Below are positions 43,523 through 51,807 of a DNA stretch of 64,000 nucleotides, piece after piece. The notes under the pieces are model-generated. The model was not told the DNA's origin. It was given only the letters and a program-made list of their open reading frames with translations, and did not search any database. The DNA comes from Jutongia huaianensis (lineage in GTDB: Bacteria > Bacillota > Clostridia > Lachnospirales > Lachnospiraceae): positions 1 through 64,000 of the forward strand of contig NZ_JACRSX010000013.1 of the NCBI RefSeq assembly GCF_014384985.1, given 5' to 3'. The stretch's first letter is position 1; every line of letters starts with the position of its first letter. The position numbers were made by a program, and so were the translations under genes.

Positions 43523-45247
43523 ATGAAAAAAAGAAAAAGAATTATGAAACAAGTTATATGTCTGATTGTGGCAATTGCAATGTTGATCACAATGACACCG
43601 GACTGCTTGATGAATATTCATCAGGTAAAGGCAGCGCAGAAGGAGGAAAAGGAAAATATTACAGAGAAAAGTTACACCTCCAATGGCTGCAGCGTGAAAT
43701 ATGAGACAAAGTCTGGTTGGGGAAATCAGGTGCAAATAGATATTTCCATTACAAACGATGGAGAGGAAAGTATGAAGCTTTCTGAGCTTCGTTTTGTATA
43801 TCAGGCAAGAATAATAAATATATGGAATGCATCTATTGCAAGTGAAAAGGAGGTGTCCGGTGCATGGCAGTATGTGCTCACACCGGAATCCTACAATAAG
43901 CTGCTCAATGCAGGGGAAAGCATTAACATTGGATTTATTGCGGAAGGAGTCGATTTACCTCAGGCTCCGGACAAAATTGAAATTGAAGGAGAGCGGGAGG
44001 ATCCCAAGGGAGCAGTTGGGGATACGGCAGATTTTGGAGGATATTGCCGTATTACAACGGAAGTGTCAAATCAATGGGATGGAGGGATCATAGGAAAGAT
44101 CATCCTTGAAAATACGGGAAAGGAAATTCTGAAGGGATGGAAGCTACATTTTGTATGGGATGGTCAGATAGATAATATTTGGAATGCGGTATGTCAAAAA
44201 GACAAAAGCGGGTATTCCATAAATCCAATGAATTATAACTCTGAAATCGCTGTTGGAGGAAAGGTAGAGATTGGATTTCAGGCATCTGGTAAAGAAAAAG
44301 ACTTGGAACAGTTTGGAAAAGAAGGGTTTATTTCAAAAAAGAAGATGGTATTTTCATCGAAGGAGCCGGAGGTTTCTGAGCTTCCTGTAACTTCATCAGC
44401 TCCGATAGCTTCTGGACTTCCTATGATATCATCGGCTCCGGTTTCTTCTGGCAATATTGAGATTCCAACAGCAGATCCGGTAAAAACAAATTATCCGTTG
44501 GAAACATTGATTGTAGATCCTGCCGAGACAGGACATCCTGTGACTTCACCTGTTGATCCGGTGTTTACGGATAATCCAGAAACGATTATTCCGGAATGTA
44601 CAGCGACGGATTTTAGAACTACAACTCCTCCGGAGGAGACGAGTACAGTATATCCGGTAACGGCTATGCCAGCAGAGACAAATATAGAAGAATCAACGGA
44701 AAAACCGATGGATACAGATCGACCAGAAGAAACAAAAATGCCATCGGATACAGAGGGGCCCTTTGTAACTAAAGAGCCGGAGGAAGAATCAAGAGGAGAT
44801 TATCATATAAATAGCGACATTGTGCTGGAAGAGGATCTGATTTGTGACAATTTGTATATTCATGGAAATTTATATACAAATGGAAAAAAAGTAATTGTAA
44901 AGAAAAATATTATCCAGGAAGGCAGTGGAGGATTTTATATACAGCATAGTGATGTATCAGTAAAGGAGGATTACGTTTTTGCAGGAGGAAAGCTTAATAT
45001 TGAGGAAAGTTGTAATTTGTCTATAGGTAAGAATTTTGAAATATTTCAGGGGATTAAAATATATCAGCATTTTGATAATAAAACAGACTTATTCACTTTG
45101 CAGGTTGATGGTGATCTATTGTATGCAGAAGAAAAGAAGATATCCGGAAAGATGGGCAAAAGGAACCAGAGCCTGGAGTTTTTCAGAAGAAGAATGGCTA
45201 AATCCAAGACAAGAAGCAGAAACAAAAAAGAGGCGAAAGTCTCTTGA
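43523..45247 (+). CDS. Secreted protein with two CBM2-like modules, C-terminally truncated
   Basis: 574 aa. Signal sequence (residues 8-30), then two cellulose-binding-like beta-sandwich repeats (about 50-155 and 165-265), each with WNA or IWNA and GFxA motifs; a long Pro/Thr/Ser-rich linker (285-430); then repeated short beta strands (NLYIHGNLYTNGKKVIVKKN) like the beta-helix of large Lachnospiraceae surface toxins. The last 30 residues are a basic, low-complexity out-of-place end. I read it as the N-terminal remains of a much larger exported toxin. AAGGAGG precedes the ATG. Confidence 0.65.
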   Translation: MKKRKRIMKQVICLIVAIAMLITMTPDCLMNIHQVKAAQKEEKENITEKSYTSNGCSVKYETKSGWGNQVQIDISITNDGEESMKLSELRFVYQARIINIWNASIASEKEVSGAWQYVLTPESYNKLLNAGESINIGFIAEGVDLPQAPDKIEIEGEREDPKGAVGDTADFGGYCRITTEVSNQWDGGIIGKIILENTGKEILKGWKLHFVWDGQIDNIWNAVCQKDKSGYSINPMNYNSEIAVGGKVEIGFQASGKEKDLEQFGKEGFISKKKMVFSSKEPEVSELPVTSSAPIASGLPMISSAPVSSGNIEIPTADPVKTNYPLETLIVDPAETGHPVTSPVDPVFTDNPETIIPECTATDFRTTTPPEETSTVYPVTAMPAETNIEESTEKPMDTDRPEETKMPSDTEGPFVTKEPEEESRGDYHINSDIVLEEDLICDNLYIHGNLYTNGKKVIVKKNIIQEGSGGFYIQHSDVSVKEDYVFAGGKLNIEESCNLSIGKNFEIFQGIKIYQHFDNKTDLFTLQVDGDLLYAEEKKISGKMGKRNQSLEFFRRRMAKSKTRSRNKKEAKVS

Positions 45248-45300
45248 AATTAAAAGAAAGGAAAATCGGGTAGGGTGACAACCACCCGAAAAAATTCCGC

Positions 45301-45633
45301 AAGTTACCAAAGGAGGAGCAGGAAAGATTACGGGAAGAACGTGCAGTAAATGCTAAATTGATAGAAATGAAGCAGGTTTTTTATTGTAATGGATTTACTA
45401 GAAAGAAAATAGGAAAAGACGATGAATTAGAATATATTGTTCGAAATGATACATATTGTGATATTAAGTACATAAAAGAAAAGCGTGCTTTTGTAATCTT
45501 AAGTGCAGATAATAAAGAGGATGCATTAAATGAAGTTTTAAAACAAGACCCCAATTATTATTATATGGATGAACCGGAAAAGGAAATGTTGAAACGATTA
45601 GATGAAAATGTGATGGCAAACTATATGAAATAG
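45301..45633 (+). pseudogene. C-terminal fragment of immunity-like gene (copy 1)
   Basis: From position 45301 the frame reads KLPKEEQERLREERAVNAK, then a domain ending KQDPNYYYMDEPEKEM, closely matching residues 110-216 of the complete gene at 45826 (many stretches are identical at DNA level). The N-terminal half is missing and only a TTG (45358) is available as a start. A shared terminator copy follows. Confidence 0.7.
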
Positions 45634-45651
45634 ATAGGTAATCGTTTTAAT

Positions 45652-45700
45652 AAGAAATGGTTCTCTACCAAATGGTGGGGAATCGTTTCTTTCTTGCAGG
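45652..45700 (+). terminator. Long terminator, copy 1
   Basis: An 18-bp stem (AAGAAATGGTTCTCTACC with GGTGGGGAATCGTTTCTTT, several G-U pairs) around AAAT, ending in a T-rich run. A near-identical copy follows the gene at 45826. Confidence 0.75.
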
Positions 45701-45808
45701 GGAAAAGCAGCACCAATGGGTGACATGGAGGGAGGAGCAAATCAGTTTTTAACGCCATTGTCAGGTGATGTTTTAAAAAAGCTGGGAATTTTAACAGAAG
45801 GGATATAA
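45692..45808 (+). pseudogene. C-terminal scrap of a toxin domain
   Basis: A frame without start reads GKAAPMGDMEGGANQFLTPL then SGDVLKKLGILTEGI and a stop 17 nt before the immunity-like gene. The GGxxQ(F/Y)xxP...L..LG pattern resembles the end of TNT-type NAD-glycohydrolase toxins, but I could not verify that. It fits the toxin-immunity gene order. Confidence 0.45.
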
Positions 45809-45825
45809 GAAAGAAGGATAACAGG

Positions 45826-46476
45826 ATGAAAAAAGAAGAATTTTTAAAAAAAAAGAAAGAGTTAAAACCAGAACTAAAAGATATCTTTGTGGAGGTAGAA
45901 GAAAAATTATCATCATCGTATACCATTGGGTGCTGTTATGATCAGGAAAATCGGAAATGGAAGGTATATAGAAAAACACTGCCCGACCGATCAAGTGTTT
46001 GTGAATTCTATATATTTCTGGAAACGGATAGTGAAGATGAGGCGTTTGATAGACTGTATCATATAATGATGGATGAAATAGAGATGGAAGAAAATAGGGA
46101 AAGGCAAAGACAACTGCGAATTAAAAAGAGAGACGAGGAGGAAAGTAAGTTACCAAAGGAGGAGCAGGAAAGATTACGGGAAGAACGTGCAGTAAATGCC
46201 AAGAAGACGAAAATGGAACAAGTATTTTTTTGTAATGGATTTACATGGGATAGGATAGGAGAAAAAATGGAGATTTATCTTATTCGAAAAAATATGTATT
46301 GCAAATTAAAATATATAAAAGAAAAGCGTGCTTTTGTAATCTTAAGTGCAGATAATAAAGAGGACGTATTAAATGAAGTTTTAAAACAAGACCCCAATTA
46401 TTATTATATGGATGAACCGGAAAAGGAAATGGTGGAACGTCTTAGAGCAAATGTGAAACAAAATTATAAAAAATAA
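45826..46476 (+). CDS. Immunity-like protein (Imm59-like, two domains)
   Basis: 216 aa. The N-terminal half (KKELKPELKDIFVEVEEK ... EDEAFDRLYHIMM) resembles Imm59-type immunity proteins; a charged coiled-coil linker (residues 90-125) leads to a second domain (KYIKEKRAFVILSADNKEDV ... DPNYYYMDEPEKEM). Directly preceded by a toxin-like C-terminal scrap and a broken copy of its own 3' half. It would neutralise a cognate toxin that is no longer complete here. AAGGATAACAGG before the ATG is a moderate RBS. Confidence 0.6.
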   Translation: MKKEEFLKKKKELKPELKDIFVEVEEKLSSSYTIGCCYDQENRKWKVYRKTLPDRSSVCEFYIFLETDSEDEAFDRLYHIMMDEIEMEENRERQRQLRIKKRDEEESKLPKEEQERLREERAVNAKKTKMEQVFFCNGFTWDRIGEKMEIYLIRKNMYCKLKYIKEKRAFVILSADNKEDVLNEVLKQDPNYYYMDEPEKEMVERLRANVKQNYKK

Positions 46477-46497
46477 AATTATCTATTGAGAATAAGG

Positions 46498-46547
46498 AAA
46501 AGAGATGGTTCTCTACCAAATGGTGGGGGACCGTTTCTTTGATTTTG
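46498..46547 (+). terminator. Long terminator, copy 2
   Basis: Same stem-loop as at 45652 (GATGGTTCTCTACC-aaat-GGTGGGGGACCGTTTC) ending in a T-rich run, after the complete immunity-like gene. Confidence 0.75.
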
Positions 46548-46575
46548 CAGGTTTGAACAGCACAGGGATTCATTC

Positions 46576-46604
46576 TTGCCATAATTTCCAAAATGCGTTA
46601 TAAT
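46576..46604 (+). promoter_or_regulatory. Promoter of DUF1836 gene
   Basis: TTGCCA, 17-nt spacer, TATAAT. Confidence 0.75.
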
Positions 46605-46647
46605 GACAGATGCGAAAAAATGTGAAAAGAACAGGGAATGAGGCATT

Positions 46648-47256
46648 ATGCAGAAAAAATACACAAACGAGATTCTGAATCTCCTACGGAGTATACAAAA
46701 TATCGACTATATTACTCCCGATGAAATACCTCAGATTGATTTATATATGGATCAGGTGACGACGTTTATGGATGAGCATTTGCGTTCTTCCAAGCGGTTT
46801 GAGGAGGATAAGATACTCACCAAGACTATGATCAACAATTATACGAAGAATAATTTGCTGCCGCCACCGGTCAAAAAGAAATATTCCAGTGAGCATATGC
46901 TGTTGCTGATCTATATTTATTATCTCAAGAACTTTTTGTCTATCAATGATATACAGAGTATTCTGAATCCATTGACGGAGAAGTTTTTTGGAAGTGAGGA
47001 CGGTTTATCCCTGAGTGATATTTACCGGCAGATCGTGGAGCTGGAGCAGGAAAATATCAATTCCCAGGCGAGAGACATTATCCGTAAGCTGAACAAGTCC
47101 GGAGAGGCCTTTGCTGACGTAGAGGATCCGGAGGAGAAAAAGCTTCTGACGACATTTGCATTTATCTGTATGCTGAGCTTTGATGTCTGGGTTAAAAAGT
47201 CTGTCATTGAGAATCTGATCGATGACACGCTGGGAGACAAAAAGAAAAGTAAATAA
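46648..47256 (+). CDS. DUF1836 protein
   Basis: 202 aa. IDYITPDEIPQIDLYMDQVT followed by KTMINNYTKNNLLPPPVKKK is the DUF1836 N-terminal core, whose TxxxINNYxKxxLLPPP sequence resembles the DNA-binding helix of MerR-like proteins. The rest is helical. Function unknown; a transcription factor is a fair guess. Stand-alone, with its own promoter and terminator. Confidence 0.85.
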   Translation: MQKKYTNEILNLLRSIQNIDYITPDEIPQIDLYMDQVTTFMDEHLRSSKRFEEDKILTKTMINNYTKNNLLPPPVKKKYSSEHMLLLIYIYYLKNFLSINDIQSILNPLTEKFFGSEDGLSLSDIYRQIVELEQENINSQARDIIRKLNKSGEAFADVEDPEEKKLLTTFAFICMLSFDVWVKKSVIENLIDDTLGDKKKSK

Positions 47257-47269
47257 TGACATAGATCAA

Positions 47270-47298
47270 ACACCGGAAGTCACTTTCCGGTGTTTTTT
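47270..47298 (+). terminator. Terminator after DUF1836 gene
   Basis: ACACCGGAA pairs with TTCCGGTGT and is followed by TTTTT. Confidence 0.85.
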
Positions 47299-47340
47299 GC
47301 ATATAATGACAGGAAGGAGACTGTTGATCGGAGGAAATCC

Positions 47341-47679
47341 ATGAGAAGGGAGTATCGTGTCAAACCGGTGAAGCATAAGCATGAAAAGAGGATGAAAACG
47401 GAACCCTCCATGCAGGATCCTGTGTTGTCGGGAAAAATATCGGGAGTGTTGAATCTTTCAGAGGATATTCTGGCAAAGGCTCCTGTGGTGACCAGTTTTG
47501 GAAGATACCGGGTATGTATTGAGAATTACCGTAGTATATTAGAATATCAGGAGGAGCAGATCCGGATACAGACGAAGACAGGAAAGATCCGGATCGCCGG
47601 GAAGCGGCTGGGAATTGCCTATTACCGGGAGGATTGTATGTGTGTGGTGGGAGAGATCCATTCCATAGAATATCAGTAA
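47341..47679 (+). CDS. yqfC: Sporulation protein YqfC
   Basis: 112 aa. The C-terminal domain (VVTSFGRYRVCIENYRSILE, then RIAGKRLGIAYYREDCMCVV, GEI) is the YabP/YqfC fold. In Bacillus, YqfC is a mother-cell (sigma-E) protein of unknown function. ATG 47341 is 7 nt after GGAGG. The order yqfC-yqfD-phoH is conserved in Firmicutes. Confidence 0.92.
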   Translation: MRREYRVKPVKHKHEKRMKTEPSMQDPVLSGKISGVLNLSEDILAKAPVVTSFGRYRVCIENYRSILEYQEEQIRIQTKTGKIRIAGKRLGIAYYREDCMCVVGEIHSIEYQ

Positions 47680-47732
47680 CAGATATCGAGGCAGCAAATA
47701 AGAGAAAGGATAGCTCAGATGGAGGAGCGGGA

Positions 47733-48932
47733 ATGATACATAAAATTTTGACCTGGTGCGGAGGCTATGTGATCGTACGTCTGCCGGGAGATCAGGCAGA
47801 GCGTTTTATCAATATCTGCAGGACGAAGGGAATCTTCTGGTGGAAGGTCCGGTGGCAGCGGCAGGGGCAGTATGTATATGGCTGTATGAAACGAACGGAT
47901 TATTATAAGCTGCGCCCTGTGGTACAAAAGACAGGAGTTTTCCCTGTGGTGAAGGAAAGGATTGGCGGCTACTTCTGGCTTCGGAGAGGAATTGCGAGAG
48001 CCAGCTTCTGGTGTGGAATTTTATCTATGCTGTGCATTTTGTTTTTGCTGGCAGGAAGGATCTGGGGCATTGAAGTGTCAGGACAGTCGTATCATACGAA
48101 GGACAGCATCCTGCGGTATCTGGAATCCGAAGATGTGTATGGAGGGATGGCAGGAAAGGATGTCGTGTGCAGTGAGATTGAAGCAAAGCTTCGAAAAAAG
48201 TATCAGGATATTGGATGGGCATCGGTGGAAAAGTCCGGAAGCAAGCTTTATGTGCGGCTGGATGAAGTGCTGCTGCAGAAAAAGAAGCATAAGAAGGTGC
48301 CGGCAAGTCTGGTGGCAGAAAATTCCGGAACCGTGTTAAGTATTGTGACCAAGACCGGGACGGCAAAGGTCAGAGCCGGAGATCAGGTGAAAGAGGGACA
48401 GAAGCTGATCTCAGAAAAGGTAAAGATTGTGGGAGACAATGAGGAGGTGGTGGCCAAAAAGCATGTCCGGGCGGCCGGAACGGTGGTACTGCAGTCTGTT
48501 TATCATTATGAGGACAGTCTGAAAAAGCAGTATCAGAAAAGAAAAATAACGGGGAAAAGCCGTACCATATACCAGATAAACATAAAAAATCATGATCTTT
48601 TTCTATATAATCCATTAAAAAGTTTGGAAAGTTACGAAAAATATGATATAATCCGTGAAGGTGGGCAAGTATGCCCTTTTCTGTCATGCCGTTTTCCTGT
48701 TTTTGTCTGGAAAAAGACATTTCGGGAGATACAACAGGAAAAATCACGTTATTCCCAAGAAGAGGCGGCAAAGCTTCTTACCGGCCGGTTTGATTATTAC
48801 CGGCAGCAGATGACAGAGAAGGGATGTTATGACCTGGAGGGCGAACTGGTCATCCGGGAGCAGGGGGACTGCTTTGTGGGGGAGGCAGATATTGTCTATT
48901 CCAAAAAGCAGAAGAAATATCAGCAATTCTAG
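47733..48932 (+). CDS. yqfD: Sporulation protein YqfD
   Basis: 399 aa. An N-terminal cytosolic part (VRLPGDQAERFINICRTKGI, FWWKV), one TM helix (GILSMLCILFLLAGRIWGIE, about residue 95), and a long extracytoplasmic part with a POTRA-like start (GMAGKDVVCSEIEAKLRKKY) and SIVTKTGTAKVRAGDQVKEG typical of YqfD. A sigma-E protein acting around engulfment in Bacillus. ATG 47733 is 6 nt after GGAGGAG. Confidence 0.93.
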   Translation: MIHKILTWCGGYVIVRLPGDQAERFINICRTKGIFWWKVRWQRQGQYVYGCMKRTDYYKLRPVVQKTGVFPVVKERIGGYFWLRRGIARASFWCGILSMLCILFLLAGRIWGIEVSGQSYHTKDSILRYLESEDVYGGMAGKDVVCSEIEAKLRKKYQDIGWASVEKSGSKLYVRLDEVLLQKKKHKKVPASLVAENSGTVLSIVTKTGTAKVRAGDQVKEGQKLISEKVKIVGDNEEVVAKKHVRAAGTVVLQSVYHYEDSLKKQYQKRKITGKSRTIYQINIKNHDLFLYNPLKSLESYEKYDIIREGGQVCPFLSCRFPVFVWKKTFREIQQEKSRYSQEEAAKLLTGRFDYYRQQMTEKGCYDLEGELVIREQGDCFVGEADIVYSKKQKKYQQF

Positions 48933-48957
48933 CGTTAGTTTGGAGGAAATATATTAC

Positions 48958-49971
48958 ATGTCGATTATGGAGACAGTTATTGAGATACCTGCCGAGCATG
49001 AAAAAAACATATTTGGCAGTTTCGATGCGTATATCAAAAAAATTGAACGGAATCTGAATGTTACGATGGTTGCCAGGGACGGTGGCTTGAAGCTGGTGGG
49101 AGAGGCGGCCAGCGTTAAGACGGCAGAGAGCATATTGATGCAGCTTCTGGAATTGTCCCGCAGAGGCAATACCATCACGGAGCAGAATGTGGATTATGCG
49201 CTGGCACTTTCTATGGAGCACAGAGAATCGGAGCTGGTGGAGATCGACTCGGACATTGTATGCAGGACCATACAGGGAAAGCTGATCAAACCAAAGACGA
49301 CCGGACAGAAGAAATATGTGGACCAGATTCGTAAAAAGATGATCGTTTTTGGCGTTGGGCCGGCAGGAACCGGAAAGACATATCTTGCCATGGCGATGGC
49401 GATTGAGGCGTTTAAACGGGATGAGGTCAGCCGGATCATTCTGACACGTCCTGCAATTGAGGCGGGGGAGAAACTGGGTTTTTTGCCGGGGGATCTCCAG
49501 AGCAAGGTGGATCCTTATCTGCGGCCATTATATGATGCGCTTCATCAGATCATGGGAGTGGACAGCTATCTGAGAAATGTCGAGAAAGGACTGATCGAGG
49601 TGGCACCTCTGGCGTATATGAGAGGCCGTACTCTGGACAATTCCTTTATTATTCTGGATGAGGCACAAAATACCACGCCGGCGCAGATGAAGATGTTTCT
49701 TACACGAATCGGATTTGGTTCCAAGGTCGTTGTGACCGGAGATCAGACACAGAAGGATCTGCCGTCGGGAACCGCTTCGGGACTGGATCAGGCAATCAAT
49801 GTACTGAAAAATGTAGATGATATCGGGTTTTCCTTTTTAGATAATAAGGACGTAGTTCGTCATCCGCTGGTACAGCAGATCGTCAGTGCATATGACGATT
49901 ATGAAAAGAAACAGGCTCGCCGCGAGGCAAGAAAAAAGGAGCAGGGGGCACGTCATGGAAAGGATAAATGA
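48958..49971 (+). CDS. phoH: PhoH-like ATPase
   Basis: 337 aa. Walker A GVGPAGTGKT (about residues 131-140) and Walker B SFIILDEAQNTTPAQMKMFL are intact, with the ILTRPAIEAGEKLGFLPGDL block of the PhoH/YbeZ family. YbeZ works with YbeY in rRNA metabolism, and ybeY lies two genes on. GGAGG is about 12 nt from the ATG, slightly long. Confidence 0.95.
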   Translation: MSIMETVIEIPAEHEKNIFGSFDAYIKKIERNLNVTMVARDGGLKLVGEAASVKTAESILMQLLELSRRGNTITEQNVDYALALSMEHRESELVEIDSDIVCRTIQGKLIKPKTTGQKKYVDQIRKKMIVFGVGPAGTGKTYLAMAMAIEAFKRDEVSRIILTRPAIEAGEKLGFLPGDLQSKVDPYLRPLYDALHQIMGVDSYLRNVEKGLIEVAPLAYMRGRTLDNSFIILDEAQNTTPAQMKMFLTRIGFGSKVVVTGDQTQKDLPSGTASGLDQAINVLKNVDDIGFSFLDNKDVVRHPLVQQIVSAYDDYEKKQARREARKKEQGARHGKDK

Positions 49972-51223
49972 AAAAAGACTGTTCTCGATCGTGATGTATC
50001 TGTCGCTGATACTGGGAGCATTGATATGTGCCGGTATAAATCGTATGACCATTGCCGGTATGCTGGTGCAGGTTTGTTATTCTCTGATCATTGGTGTGGT
50101 ATTTATGACACTGCTTCATACAAGAGAGGACATGCTGTGGGCACAGATTCCGGAGAAGTTAGTTTATCTGTTTTCTTTTTCCGTTTCCCTGTGTCTGATC
50201 GGCGCCGCATCCCGCTACCACATTGGGCTGTTCTGGCTTCTGCCGCTGGCAGTTGTGGGATATCTTGAGTCGGTCGAGATCAAGGCAGTGACCTTTGGCG
50301 TTCTGATGTTGGATTATCTGTGCAATGCGGCACTGGTCCATAAGGATATCAATCTGCTGGTGGGGTATTTTATCATGGCAGCAGCGATCGTAATGATCTT
50401 ATCTATGCTGCGTGACAGAAAGGAAATGCCATATGCAGGAGTGATTCTTGTGGCATTGTGTATTGCCCTGTTTGTAATCCGCTGTGGATTTCAGAGCAGT
50501 GAGATATTCCGGCAGAGATATTTCCTGATCCTGGAGATTTCCAGTCTGGTATTTGTGGCGGTCTTCAGTGGTATTTTGCAGATTGTCTGCGGGACAGCCG
50601 GAGCTGACAGTGCGTCAGATGTGCCGGAGATGTCACCTGACGTGGAAGCCGGTATCGGTCCGGAGCCGGAGGAAAATCAAAGACAGGAGCCGGAAGCTTC
50701 TGTGGAATCGTTTGATATGATGGCATATCTGCAGGATGATTATCCGTTAATCCTTCAGTTGAAGGAGGAGGATACTCTTTATCAGCATTCTTATGAGATC
50801 AGCCGGTTATCCGGGCTGGCGGCCAGAGAGCTGGGCTGCAATGAGGCACTGGCAGCTGTGGGAGGAATGTTCCACGAGGCAGGAAGAATGCTTTCCCCGG
50901 ACAATTATATGGAGGGCAATGCTGTTCTGGCAGAACAATACGGCTTTCCGGAGGATCTTGCAGCAGTGATCCGCCAGCATAATACCGGCAGCGAGATACC
51001 GAAAAGTCCGGAGGCGGCCGTTGTGATGCTGAGCGATTGTATTGTTTCCACTAGTGAATATCTTCGCAAAAACGGCAAAAGAGGTGCGATTTCCGATGAC
51101 CAGCTTGTGATGAGTATATTTACAAATCGTATCAATAAGGGCGGTTTGGATGAAGCTGGACTGACCGATGCACAGTTAGATACATTAAAAGCATTTTATG
51201 TAGCACATGCATTTGAGATATAA
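49955..51223 (+). CDS. Membrane HD-domain protein with degenerate metal site
   Basis: 422 aa. Six to seven TM helices (residues 10-215), an acidic linker, and a C-terminal HD-like domain (YQHSYEISRLSGLAARELGC, AVGGMFHEAGRM). The gene occupies the slot of the 7TM-HD (PgpH-type) c-di-AMP phosphodiesterase between phoH and ybeY, but lacks the large N-terminal extracellular domain, and the HD pair reads HE (FHEAGRM instead of LHDIGK). Catalysis is therefore doubtful. It overlaps phoH by 17 nt. Confidence 0.75.
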   Translation: MERINEKRLFSIVMYLSLILGALICAGINRMTIAGMLVQVCYSLIIGVVFMTLLHTREDMLWAQIPEKLVYLFSFSVSLCLIGAASRYHIGLFWLLPLAVVGYLESVEIKAVTFGVLMLDYLCNAALVHKDINLLVGYFIMAAAIVMILSMLRDRKEMPYAGVILVALCIALFVIRCGFQSSEIFRQRYFLILEISSLVFVAVFSGILQIVCGTAGADSASDVPEMSPDVEAGIGPEPEENQRQEPEASVESFDMMAYLQDDYPLILQLKEEDTLYQHSYEISRLSGLAARELGCNEALAAVGGMFHEAGRMLSPDNYMEGNAVLAEQYGFPEDLAAVIRQHNTGSEIPKSPEAAVVMLSDCIVSTSEYLRKNGKRGAISDDQLVMSIFTNRINKGGLDEAGLTDAQLDTLKAFYVAHAFEI

Positions 51224-51242
51224 GGGAGGATTATCATTTACC

Positions 51243-51749
51243 ATGACAATTTGTTTTGAAAATGAAACAGATCAGAAACTGGATTTTGATTACGAAACGA
51301 TCTTGGAAAAAGTCATTTGCCAGGCAGCGGATCAGGAAAAATGTCCCTATGAATTTGAGGTAAATGTAACGTTTACCGACAATGATTCCATCCGTGAAAT
51401 TAACAGGGAGTTCCGGGAACTGGATGTCCCCACGGATGTCCTTTCTTTTCCGATGGTAGATTATCCGGCACCTGCGGATTTTTCTGTGCTGGAGGATGAG
51501 GATAATGCAGCAGAGTATTTTCATCCGGAGACGGGAGAGCTCATACTGGGGGATATTGTAATCTCTGTGGAGCGCGCCAAAATGCAGGCGGAAGAATACG
51601 GTCATTCCCTGAAACGGGAGATTTGTTTTCTGACGGCGCACAGTATGCTTCATCTGTTTGGTTATGATCATATGGAGGACGAGGAACGGATTGAGATGGA
51701 ACGGCGTCAGGAGCAGATTCTGCAGGATCTGGGTATTATACGGGAATAA
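51243..51749 (+). CDS. ybeY: Endoribonuclease YbeY
   Basis: 168 aa. Zinc motif HSMLHLFGYDH (HxxxHxxxxxH, about residues 133-143), preceded by TDVLSFPM and LGDIVISVERA. YbeY matures 16S rRNA 3' ends and helps ribosome quality control. ATG 51243 is used although GGGAGG is 14 nt away; an in-frame upstream codon at 51207 adds residues not seen in the family. Confidence 0.94.
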   Translation: MTICFENETDQKLDFDYETILEKVICQAADQEKCPYEFEVNVTFTDNDSIREINREFRELDVPTDVLSFPMVDYPAPADFSVLEDEDNAAEYFHPETGELILGDIVISVERAKMQAEEYGHSLKREICFLTAHSMLHLFGYDHMEDEERIEMERRQEQILQDLGIIRE

Positions 51750-51807
51750 ATTATAAGATACAGGAAATATAAGCCTGCGGTTTCTGTCATGCAGGCGTGG
51801 GAAAGGC

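Noticed and set aside
43523..45247. Cellulosome component
   Set aside because: CBM2-like modules are present, but there is no dockerin, cohesin or glycosidase domain, and the neighbours are toxin-immunity-like.
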